Assembly (NCBI GenBank): GCA_965656875.1
Contig: CBFHMJ010000001.1
Coordinates: forward strand, 20,367 to 84,366
Reading direction: 5' to 3'
DNA: 64,000 nucleotides
Source: CBFHMJ01 sp965656875
Lineage (GTDB): Bacteria; Pseudomonadota; Gammaproteobacteria; Enterobacterales; Alteromonadaceae
Part shown: piece by piece, positions 55,597 through 62,611 of the stretch
Layout of the letters: every line of letters begins with the position of its first letter
How positions within the stretch are numbered: position 1 is the first letter of the stretch
Made by a program: the position numbers and the translations under genes
Notes under the pieces: generated by a model
The model's database searches: none
What the model saw: the letters and a program-made list of their open reading frames with translations, nothing else
What the model was told of the DNA's origin: nothing

Positions 55597-57321
55597 ATGA
55601 AAAAAACAGGCGCCTGGCTCGTGCGTTACGCACTTGAGCAATCGGGCATTAAATACACCTTTGGTATTCCCGGCGTTCACAACACCGAACTCTATGACGA
55701 ACTGAACAACTCAGATACCATCAACCCCATTCTCGTCACCCACGAAGGCCACGGCGCTTTTATGGCTGATGCGATCAGCCGCACCAACGAATACACTGGC
55801 ACTATGGTGATCGTACCTGCCGCAGGTGTAACGCATGCAGCCAGTGGTATCGGAGAAGCCTCACTTGATGGCATTCCCATGTTGATTATTTCAGGCGGCG
55901 TTCGTAGTGACTCCGATTTTGATTACCAGCTTCATGATATGGACCAACATGCCCTGCTCGCACCTATCACCAAAGCTACATTTAAGGTCGATAATCATCA
56001 GGAAATCGTCCCCACAATCTACAACGCTCTTCGCATTGCAAACTGTGATGAACCCGGTCCAGTCTTTGTAGAAATTCCGGTAAATCTACAACTGGATAAA
56101 GGTGATGTAACACTTCCAGACGCACCGTTATGCAAAAATGTAGATCTCTCCACTCAAGGTATTGAACAAGCGGTTCAACTAATTAAGCATGCCAAAAACC
56201 CCGGCATTTTTGCTGGCTGGGGTGCCGTTCACGCCAGTGATGAACTCGTCAAACTTGCCGAACGACTCAATGCACCAGTCTCAACGACACTTCAGGGCGT
56301 TAGCTGTTTCCCTCACAATCACCCGCTACATACCGGCATGAGTTTTGGACCAGCAGCTGTTCCAGCTGCCCAGAATGCTTTTAAAGATTGTGATTGTCTG
56401 ATCGCCATTGGCACCCGGTTTGGTGAAATCGGCACAGGCAGTTTTGGCGTCAGTGTTCCCTCAAACCTGATTCATATTGATATTAATCCCAACGTTTTTA
56501 ACAAAAACTATGAAGCAGCCGTAGCTATTGAAAGTGACGCAGAAAAAGCTCTGCAAGCACTGAACCACGCACTGGAACATGCTGATATCCAACAAAACGA
56601 CAGCGGATTGCAACAGCAAATAGCCGCAGATAAACAAGCTCTTATTGACGACTGGCTTGCTCATGACAGCAAAGACCGAGTCAATCCCTGTCAATTCTTT
56701 CAATCGTTACGACACATTATGGCTGACGACGACTATCTGGTCGTCGATGACGGAAATCACACTTTCTTATCTGCCGAACTGATGCCAATCCATCAACCCC
56801 GGGGCTTCATTTCTCCCACCGATTTCAACTGCATGGGCTACGCAGTCCCCGCAGCAATCGCGACAAAAATGAGCCACCCGACACAACAAACAGTTGCCAT
56901 CGTCGGTGATGGCGCATTTTTTATGACCTGCATGGAACTGGCCACTGCTAACGCTCATAAAACCGGTGTTGTTATCTGTGTTTTCAATGATGGAGAACTT
57001 TCACAAATTTCTCAGGCACAGCAAATCCCTTATAACCGCAAAACCTGTTCCGTTCTCCCGGAAACCCGCATCCAGGGCATCGCCCTCGCCACAGGTAGTG
57101 AATACCTGGCAATGAAAGGTAACGACGATCCCGCCGCAATTCTATCCAAAGCCACCGAACTGGCTAACGAAGGAAAACCCGTAATAGTCGATGTACATAT
57201 CGACTATTCCCGCCCAACCAACTTCACTCAAGGCATCGTAAAGACAAATTTAAAACGCATGCCACTAGGCACTAAAGTTCGAATGATAAGTCGTGCAGTT
57301 TATCGAAAACTGGTCGATTAA
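55597..57321 (+). CDS. Thiamine-diphosphate-dependent enzyme (acetolactate synthase-like)
   Basis: The 574-residue protein has the three domains of the acetolactate synthase/2-oxo acid decarboxylase family. The catalytic Glu is E50 in THEGHGAFMADA. The ThDP-Mg motif begins GDGAFFMTCMELATANAHKT and ends in ND rather than the usual NN. It lacks a regulatory subunit gene and lies outside any ilv operon, so a role in branched-chain amino acid synthesis is unlikely. A catabolic lyase or decarboxylase is a better guess. It may act with the upstream FAD dehydrogenase. Confidence 0.85.
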   Translation: MKKTGAWLVRYALEQSGIKYTFGIPGVHNTELYDELNNSDTINPILVTHEGHGAFMADAISRTNEYTGTMVIVPAAGVTHAASGIGEASLDGIPMLIISGGVRSDSDFDYQLHDMDQHALLAPITKATFKVDNHQEIVPTIYNALRIANCDEPGPVFVEIPVNLQLDKGDVTLPDAPLCKNVDLSTQGIEQAVQLIKHAKNPGIFAGWGAVHASDELVKLAERLNAPVSTTLQGVSCFPHNHPLHTGMSFGPAAVPAAQNAFKDCDCLIAIGTRFGEIGTGSFGVSVPSNLIHIDINPNVFNKNYEAAVAIESDAEKALQALNHALEHADIQQNDSGLQQQIAADKQALIDDWLAHDSKDRVNPCQFFQSLRHIMADDDYLVVDDGNHTFLSAELMPIHQPRGFISPTDFNCMGYAVPAAIATKMSHPTQQTVAIVGDGAFFMTCMELATANAHKTGVVICVFNDGELSQISQAQQIPYNRKTCSVLPETRIQGIALATGSEYLAMKGNDDPAAILSKATELANEGKPVIVDVHIDYSRPTNFTQGIVKTNLKRMPLGTKVRMISRAVYRKLVD

Positions 57322-57350
57322 CAGGAAAAGACAATCACGCCGCAGATTAC

Positions 57351-57380
57351 AACAGCGAGCAAAACGCTCGCTGTTTGATT
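57351..57380 (+). terminator. Terminator after the ThDP enzyme gene
   Basis: A 10-bp stem (AACAGCGAGC at 57351-57360 with GCTCGCTGTT at 57366-57375) with a 5-base loop is followed by TTGATTATCT. It lies 30 bases after the stop codon and marks the end of the core region before the Rhs island. Confidence 0.8.
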
Positions 57381-57491
57381 ATCTCAATAAGTTGTTTGAA
57401 GCATTGTCGAGCGCAGAATCGAAGATAATCTGACTGCTCTGCTGCTATGGATTATTAACTCGTAAAAGGTGGGATTACCGGGCGGTTGCAC
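57381..57491 (+). mobile_element. Decayed IS66-family transposase 3' end
   Basis: The plus strand encodes a broken version of the IS66 transposase C-terminus. NKLFEAL is read in one frame, and EDNLTALLLWIINS then a stop is read after a frameshift. It is followed by a degenerate element end at 57467-57491 that resembles the end at 59330-59353. The rest of the element is missing. It marks the left border of the Rhs island. No other gene is supported between here and 57774. Confidence 0.7.
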
Positions 57492-57774
57492 CTAGGTGAT
57501 GATTCAAGAAGGGAAATGATTTATCTGGCCATCGAGGATGTCATCAAAAATGGACGATGCACATTTGAAACCAGCATCAGTATAGTTGAAACGATGTCTA
57601 TGAATCACACAGGTAATTATACCGTCAGTTTCCCTTGGTAATCATATTACTACAGATAACAGGCAGTTACACAGATTTAGTTACATGGTCCCGGAGTGCC
57701 TCGAAACACAAATTAACTGAAATGCAGTTCCAAAAAATCAACTTTTTAAAAAGCTTCAGTCCGTTAAAGCGTTT

Positions 57775-58176
57775 TTAATTATAACAACTTATAAAATATA
57801 ATCGGTGACCTGCATTTATATCCCATGAAAATGCTACTTCAATATCACCAAATTGATATACCACAGATTCTTCGGAACCATCATTCCAACTATCAGAGGG
57901 AGTTCCCAATAGGGACTTTACAAACTCACTGGATTTATTGCAATCAAAAGCTATACGCTTATTATTTATAATAATATCACCATCAAAAATTTCTCGACGA
58001 CTAGCTATCGGCAAGAAATATGCGGAAATATGCCGCACATTCCCATCAATTACACCAATATCATAACCATCCCCTTCAATTCTGACTGTAATACCCTGAA
58101 ACTCTTTACTTAACGGCTCGTTAAGTTTAAAGCTACCCAACATCCCCTTCACCAAATCAAATACTAAGCTACTCAT
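57775..58176 (-). CDS. Candidate immunity protein of the decayed Rhs cassette
   Basis: I do not recognise the family of this protein of about 133 residues. It is soluble, acidic and ends ...VAFSWDINAGHRLYFISCYN. AAGGTG lies eight bases before the ATG at 58176; an upstream ATG at 58197 overlaps the Rhs stop codon (TAATG) and would add seven residues. A small gene directly after an Rhs C-terminus is the position of the immunity gene in polymorphic toxin systems. With its toxin mostly lost, it may now be an orphan immunity gene. Confidence 0.65.
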   Translation of the reverse strand: MSSLVFDLVKGMLGSFKLNEPLSKEFQGITVRIEGDGYDIGVIDGNVRHISAYFLPIASRREIFDGDIIINNKRIAFDCNKSSEFVKSLLGTPSDSWNDGSEESVVYQFGDIEVAFSWDINAGHRLYFISCYN

Positions 58177-58196
58177 TTTAATTTCACCTTTTGGCA

Positions 58197-59175
58197 TTAG
58201 TCTAATCTTCCAAATTTTCTGACGACTTTAAAACTATATCTTTTTGGCCTGTCATCTTTAACCTTATCTTTAGTAGAGACTGATTGCAGATCGAATTCTC
58301 TAACTGAAATCTCGGGTGTAGTCTTCATATGAATGATATCAATCTCATCCAGATGTTCGTGGTCAGTGAAGCCCCGGCGGCTCTGGTCGAGGTTATCCAG
58401 CGTGGTGTTGCTCAGGCTTGCGCCGTCATTGCCTCTGGGTTTACCGAACGGGTCAAAGGTTCGCAGGGCGGTTACCTGACCATGATGGTCCGTGAAGGTG
58501 GTGCCGGAGCCGAGGCGGTCTTTATGGGTGAACGCAATGTACCGGCCCTGTTGTTGTGTTTCACCCACCACAGCCACCTCACTGATATACGCTTTCCACT
58601 CAGTCCGGCCTGCCGTGTGGGTTTCCTCATACAGTTTGTCAATGTAGTACGTGGTTGAGGAGATACCGTCGGTGGTTCTGACCTGTTTGTAACGCATCAG
58701 GTCAGCACCGTAGGTAAAGACCATGGTGGTGCTGATACCCTGTTTACTGCGGGTCAGACGGGTGGGCTTATCCCAGGTGTTGTACGTTGCCGTCAGGCCA
58801 TCGCCGGTGGTCAGGTTGCCCCGGGCGTCATAACTGAACGACACCGTGCTGTTATCCGGTTTCAGTACCGTGGCAACCGCATTGGGCTGACTTGTGTGGT
58901 AGGTGTAAGCATCCGGCCGGTCCGCGGAGTAATCGGTTTTCTTCAGCAGATTACCGACCGCATCATAAGCATAGTCAATCTGTTGTACGGTCTGACCGCC
59001 ATACGTGACCGTGTTCCCGGTCAGTCGGTGCAGCTTGTCGTAGTGGAACGATTCGGTCAGGCCCGTCAGGGTGTTCTGCTGCTGTGTCAGGTTACCGAAG
59101 GCATCAAACGCCGTGTATTCCAGATGATGCAGGGTGTTGGCACTGCTGGCGGTGTGCGTTACCTTGTTGTGGTCA
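58197..59175 (-). pseudogene. Rhs core fragment with a short foreign C-terminus
   Basis: The minus strand reads in one open frame from about 59175 through the YD-repeat part of an Rhs core (for example YAYDAVGNLLKKTDY, FSYDARGNLTTGDGL, FDPFGKPRG, RRGFTDHEHLDEIDIIHM). The core breaks off inside the conserved IIHMNGR motif and continues as a 42-residue tail ending RPKRYSFKVVRKFGRLD. The usual DPxG junction before toxin tails is missing. The 5' end is cut by an IS66 fragment. It is therefore a remnant, probably non-functional, although the first usable start (GTG at 58844) would give 215 residues. Nucleotides 58326-58642 are nearly identical to 63684-64000. Confidence 0.8.
58326..58642. repeat. 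Rhs core repeat, copy 1
   Basis: These 317 bases match 63684-64000 in direct orientation with about ten mismatches and no gaps that I can see. They encode the same part of the Rhs core in two different cassettes. Such a repeat can recombine and swap toxin tails. The second copy reaches the window edge, so the full repeat is probably longer. Confidence 0.85.
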
Positions 59176-59353
59176 ACTGTCCGGTGCGACCCTCTACAGC
59201 ATCATCGAAACCGCTAAAACAAACGGATTGGTCCCCTTCATTACCTGAATCAGTTGTTTGAAGCGTTGCCTGAGCGCAGCCTCGACGATGACCTCACCGG
59301 TCTGCTACTATGGTATATTCACTTGTAACAGGTTGGGGTTGCCGGACGCTTAC
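59176..59353 (+). mobile_element. IS66-family transposase 3' fragment with element end
   Basis: The plus strand encodes the IS66 transposase C-terminus: LYSIIETAKTNGLVP, then after a one-base frameshift HYLNQLFEALPERS, DDDLTGLLLWYIHL and a stop at 59326-59328. The element end follows and finishes with GACGCTTAC at 59353. On its left it joins the truncated Rhs core directly; on its right it cuts the recombinase gene. Only the last 60 codons of the transposase remain, so it cannot move by itself. Confidence 0.8.
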
Positions 59354-59628
59354 ATCAGACCTTGGGTTAAATCAACCTGTGACCATTTCAAGTTTACCAG
59401 TTCCGATACACGTAAAGCGTGATGGTAAACAATCGTGATCATGGTTCTGTCTCGATGTCCATGGCGACCGGCAGACTTGGCTGCTTTGCTGATGCGTTCA
59501 ATTTCGTTAGGTAGCAGATATTCACGTTCGCGAACTTGGCTATATTTGGTTGGGGTTGGAAAAACTTTCCGATTTTCGATGATTGGGGTGGTACTTTGAT
59601 GCTCTCTTAAATAGCTTATTTTACTCAT
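59350..59628 (-). pseudogene. Tyrosine recombinase gene truncated by IS66
   Basis: The 92-residue product starts MSKISYLREHQSTTP with GGAG five bases upstream. It contains the catalytic domain start YLLPNEIERISKAAKSAGR and the first active-site Arg in HALRVSELVNLKWSQVDL. The remaining catalytic residues (HxxR and Tyr) are absent because the gene runs into the IS66 end at 59354; the stop codon comes from the element. The layout fits short FimB-type or integron-like recombinases of about 200 residues. It is inactive as it stands. Confidence 0.8.
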
Positions 59629-59743
59629 AGTGGCTCCGTTAACTTTCCCGATTATAACCCAAAGTGGGAATGTTTTGGAGATGGTGATGATTGCTAGTAA
59701 TGCTGAAGTAGGTGAGGAACTGTGATGATGGGTAGAAAGTTGG

Positions 59744-59768
59744 CTCAGGATCCCGGAGGGATCCTGAG
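59744..59768. other. Perfect hairpin after the macrodomain gene
   Basis: An 11-bp stem (CTCAGGATCCC at 59744-59754 with GGGATCCTGAG at 59758-59768) with a 3-base loop lies seven bases after the macrodomain gene stop. No T run follows on the minus strand. It may end or protect the toxin-immunity transcript. Confidence 0.55.
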
Positions 59769-59774
59769 TTACTA

Positions 59775-60251
59775 TCAATCTATAGATTGGCTAGCATCCA
59801 AGCCTGATACAAATTCTTCAAAGACAATTAGCATTACATCACTTTTTTGAACTTCTTCATGAATTATTGCCTTTACATCATCCCACACTAATCCACCAAG
59901 GCCAGCACCGATTCTCGGAATTCCTATACACTTAATTCCTTTAGTTTTTGCAATAGCCAGCATTGAAGCTAAGGATGTTGCTACAGCATCAAGTGTTGCT
60001 TTTGTTCTCCAAGTTTTTTGCGTCCCAAGATTGAAAATTGTGTTTTCGCCTTCAACCCATGTAAAGACATCACCGGGATTGAAGAGGCCAGATTTGCACC
60101 GCTCCTTATAGGAAGAGTACATGTTAGGCCAGTTGTTTTTAAACTCGATAGCAACACCTTTACCCATAGCACCAGCACAGTTACAGCCATGAGCAAATGA
60201 CTTAAGTTTAGGTGTTTGAAACATGTCACCCCTGACAAACTTAACAGGCAT
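59775..60251 (-). CDS. Macrodomain protein, candidate ADP-ribosyl hydrolase of the Rhs-ART cassette
   Basis: Macrodomains bind ADP-ribose and some remove it from protein or DNA. The 158-residue protein is almost only this domain. It has the N-terminal GDMFQTPKLKSFAHGCNCAG followed by AMGKGVAIEFK, the WPNMYSSYKERC stretch, and the second ligand loop GIPRIGAGLGGLVWDDV. These are features of the TARG1/DarG-like branch. It begins one base after the 84-residue immunity candidate and is third in a row with an Rhs gene that ends in an ADP-ribosyltransferase. It probably reverses the toxin's modification; that is inference from context and known DarT/DarG chemistry. Confidence 0.88.
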   Translation of the reverse strand: MPVKFVRGDMFQTPKLKSFAHGCNCAGAMGKGVAIEFKNNWPNMYSSYKERCKSGLFNPGDVFTWVEGENTIFNLGTQKTWRTKATLDAVATSLASMLAIAKTKGIKCIGIPRIGAGLGGLVWDDVKAIIHEEVQKSDVMLIVFEEFVSGLDASQSID

Positions 60252-60252
60252 C

Positions 60253-60507
60253 TTACTCCGACTCCTGCCAGACTAGTTCAAAATCGTCCGAAGATATTTC
60301 AACGGAATCGGATAAGTCTAAGTCAGATAATTTACCATCGTACAGTCCCGGACCTATTTCATCATGGTACTCATGACGAGATGAGTACCATTTACCACCA
60401 AAGTTCTCGACCTGCCTTGTGGCGACCTCGCCATCAAATTCGGTATAGACGATACCTTCACCAAGCATCGACTCTGTAGGGCCTTTAAAATATTTTTTAG
60501 TCATCAA
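60253..60507 (-). CDS. Candidate immunity protein of the Rhs-ART cassette
   Basis: The 84-residue acidic protein starts MMTKKYFKGPTESMLGEGIV and contains the pattern YTEFDGEVATRQVENFGGKW and VEISSDDFELVWQE. I have seen this type as small uncharacterised bacterial proteins but cannot give a firm family name. Its ATG overlaps the Rhs toxin stop codon by four bases, which is the normal coupling of toxin and immunity genes. Its high acidic content would suit binding to a basic toxin face. The macrodomain gene follows after one base. Confidence 0.75.
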   Translation of the reverse strand: MMTKKYFKGPTESMLGEGIVYTEFDGEVATRQVENFGGKWYSSRHEYHDEIGPGLYDGKLSDLDLSDSVEISSDDFELVWQESE

Positions 60508-61952
60508 TTTGAATCCAATGTAGCTCCGTACCCTTTGATTCGCCCACGTAGGTCAAGTGGCTTATCATTAGGAAGGTAATAAACGTTGGGTCTCGGATTT
60601 TGTATCGGTAAACCACCAACATCTATTCTTAAATAATAATTGAGACTTGCTTTTTTACGGGCATCACCAAAGAGTAATCTTGCTGCCTGTCCTTTCGACA
60701 TGTTCCCAAGAGTAATGTCATCTTTAGTGAGGCCTGCAACGGTTTCTGCTGCAATCATTCCGGGGTGTACATCAGTAAAATATTGCCCCGGACCATAACG
60801 GGCATTTTTCTCACCAAAAGAGGCTCTTAGGGTTTGAGTAGCAACTATGGAATCAAGGTTCTCTTTTGAGTTGGTATAATGATAAAGAATAAGCTCATTC
60901 TCATCTATTTCACCACGAGCGATAGCCCCTTCAAGTGTTCCATCAGCTAACTCTCCCGGCTTTAAGGCGTAAAGAATCAATCCTTTCTTTAACGCTCCTA
61001 TTAGCTCTTTACCAAGCCCGTCAGCTAAGTCTCCGATATTAGGGATGGTTGCAGTGCCACCTTGTGGTAGGGAGCCAGCAGTTGTTGCGTTTGCTGCAAC
61101 TCCACTGGTACTCCCCTGCTGCGGCATTATTTTACCTGCTTTAAACACCGTTGTCTGCTTGGATTGTCCTGAGGTCTGCTCAAAAGCATTAGCCAGACCA
61201 ATTAATTCACTATTCGCCGCCTGACAATTCGCTTTTTGTGCTGAGCCTGAACAATCAATAGTCACAGGCTTTTGCTCTTTAATCGGCTCTTTCTGCTCAG
61301 CTATATACCCGGTAGGGTCTATCCCTGATAGCGGGTTATTCATAATATAGGAGTACGGATTAATCGACTGGCTATTCGTGGGTGCCTGTATAAATGGGTC
61401 AACCGAAAGAAAGCGCCCTAAAACAGGGTCAAAACCCCGACCGTTCATATGAATTAGCCCAACCTCAGGTAAATGCTCATGACCGGTAAAACCACGCTTA
61501 GTGATATTGAAAGCACTTAACGACGATTGGTTGTAACTGTTAAATGCCCGACCAAACACATCATAATGACGCCGCTGTATTAACAAGTGATTTTGTGCGG
61601 TATCACTCAGCGTCTTATCACCTCGCGTTAAGCTGGTCACTGAGCCTAAGCGGTCAACGCTGGTATGAATCACTCTCGGCTGGTTTTTCTCATCCGTGAT
61701 AATTGAGTGCTGCCCGATATATGCTTTTTGAATACGGGTGCCATTGGCTTTAATTTCAAGCTCGTAATTATCACCATAATAAAGCGTACTATCGGCTGAC
61801 ACTTTAATAAAATGCTGGCCACTGGCATCGTAGTTAAAGGTTAAGGTGGTATCACCGCGCTTGATGGACGTGGTGTGGTAGTTACCGTCATAGGTAATAC
61901 TCAGCCCATCGCCACTTAACAGGTTACTGGCATTGTCATAGGTAAAGTCCAC
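60504..61952 (-). CDS. 5'-truncated Rhs protein with HYD1-type ADP-ribosyltransferase tail
   Basis: The 482-residue product has the end of an Rhs core (YD repeats, RGFTGHEHLPEVGLIHMNGR, FDPVLGRFLSVDPFIQ, DPTGY at 212-216). A linker of about 140 residues follows, then a toxin domain. The toxin has HYT at 358-360, YGPGQYFTD at 386-394 and a later Asp in YLRIDVGGLP (D444), matching the H-Y-D triad of HYD1-type ADP-ribosyltransferases. The frame stays open upstream of the GTG at 61952 to about 62030, where IS66 sequence begins. It is therefore an orphan tip without the N-terminal delivery part. Its core differs clearly from the core of the other two Rhs copies. Confidence 0.88.
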   Translation of the reverse strand: MDFTYDNASNLLSGDGLSITYDGNYHTTSIKRGDTTLTFNYDASGQHFIKVSADSTLYYGDNYELEIKANGTRIQKAYIGQHSIITDEKNQPRVIHTSVDRLGSVTSLTRGDKTLSDTAQNHLLIQRRHYDVFGRAFNSYNQSSLSAFNITKRGFTGHEHLPEVGLIHMNGRGFDPVLGRFLSVDPFIQAPTNSQSINPYSYIMNNPLSGIDPTGYIAEQKEPIKEQKPVTIDCSGSAQKANCQAANSELIGLANAFEQTSGQSKQTTVFKAGKIMPQQGSTSGVAANATTAGSLPQGGTATIPNIGDLADGLGKELIGALKKGLILYALKPGELADGTLEGAIARGEIDENELILYHYTNSKENLDSIVATQTLRASFGEKNARYGPGQYFTDVHPGMIAAETVAGLTKDDITLGNMSKGQAARLLFGDARKKASLNYYLRIDVGGLPIQNPRPNVYYLPNDKPLDLRGRIKGYGATLDSN

Positions 61953-62036
61953 CGTACCACTGGCTTTGGTTAAGCGCCTTAAGGCATTGGGGCCGGCATT
62001 GCCCCCAGCATTACGCGCCTGGTTACCGTACTAAAA

Positions 62037-62161
62037 AGGTGTACTTAACCAGACGCTTACCATGCACCTACTGGAGCAAGTCAGTCAGCCTGACTACAGC
62101 ATCGAACACCTGCTACCATGGAAGGTTAACCTCGACTAGGTGTACTTAACTGGACGCTTAC
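62037..62161 (+). mobile_element. IS66-family remnant with two tandem element ends
   Basis: Two copies of the same 24-base element end lie in direct orientation at 62037-62060 and 62138-62161, matching at 22 of 24 positions. Between them the plus strand encodes the last 25 residues of an IS66 transposase, containing IEHLLPWKVNLD, and a stop that touches the second end. This type of end (GTGTACTTAAC...GACGCTTAC) differs from the one at 59330-59353, so at least two different IS66 elements have been here. It borders the truncated 5' end of the ART-type Rhs gene. Confidence 0.8.
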
Positions 62162-62173
62162 CTTCTATGGAAA

Positions 62174-62611
62174 CTACACCTTTCGTATATACCTTTGAAT
62201 TTCAACAAGTTCTCCGTTTTCATTGAATGTTAACCTAAGCCTATTCGCAAAGTTACTTTCAAAATAAATCAACCATACCTGATGACTTCGAAGCAGGTTT
62301 TCATGTCTATCTAAGTACTGCAAGGGAACCAAAACGCCTGTTTTTCCCAAAGTAAGCTCCGACTCATTTATTTGGGCAGAGCTTCCGAATGTCCTTTCTA
62401 TATCTCGGAGCACTTGAGTCTTGTCATCGCCTATCGATATTCCTTTATAGGTGCCATTACGAATAACTTTATTAGTCACGAAAGCCGCTGGGTAAATTTT
62501 ATATAGCACATAGGACAAGGTCAGCCTACCCAATGGAGTGTACCAGCCTAGTGACAGTACCAATAAAAGGGTGATTACCACGTAAGTAGTAATTTTTGAC
62601 TTTCTATTCAT
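62174..62611 (-). CDS. Membrane-anchored candidate immunity protein of the right-end Rhs
   Basis: The 145-residue protein has an N-terminal membrane helix (about 7-24, TYVVITLLLVLSLGW) and a soluble domain of about 110 residues with ISIGDDKTQVLRDIERTFG and LRLTFNENGELVEIQRYI. I do not recognise the family. The frame is open to 62671, but GGAG seven bases before the ATG at 62611 supports that start. The gene overlaps the end of the Rhs gene by eight bases, the usual place for immunity. The membrane anchor suggests that the toxin acts at the membrane or in the periplasm. Confidence 0.7.
   Translation of the reverse strand: MNRKSKITTYVVITLLLVLSLGWYTPLGRLTLSYVLYKIYPAAFVTNKVIRNGTYKGISIGDDKTQVLRDIERTFGSSAQINESELTLGKTGVLVPLQYLDRHENLLRSHQVWLIYFESNFANRLRLTFNENGELVEIQRYIRKV

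Noticed and set aside
57516..57641. A 41-codon plus-strand frame with a purine-rich stretch before its ATG
   Set aside because: It lies in IS66/Rhs debris, has no recognisable sequence and is short enough to be chance.
57381..62161. An intact IS66 element
   Set aside because: Only transposase 3' ends and right-hand element ends are present; no 5' part, left end or accessory genes are seen.
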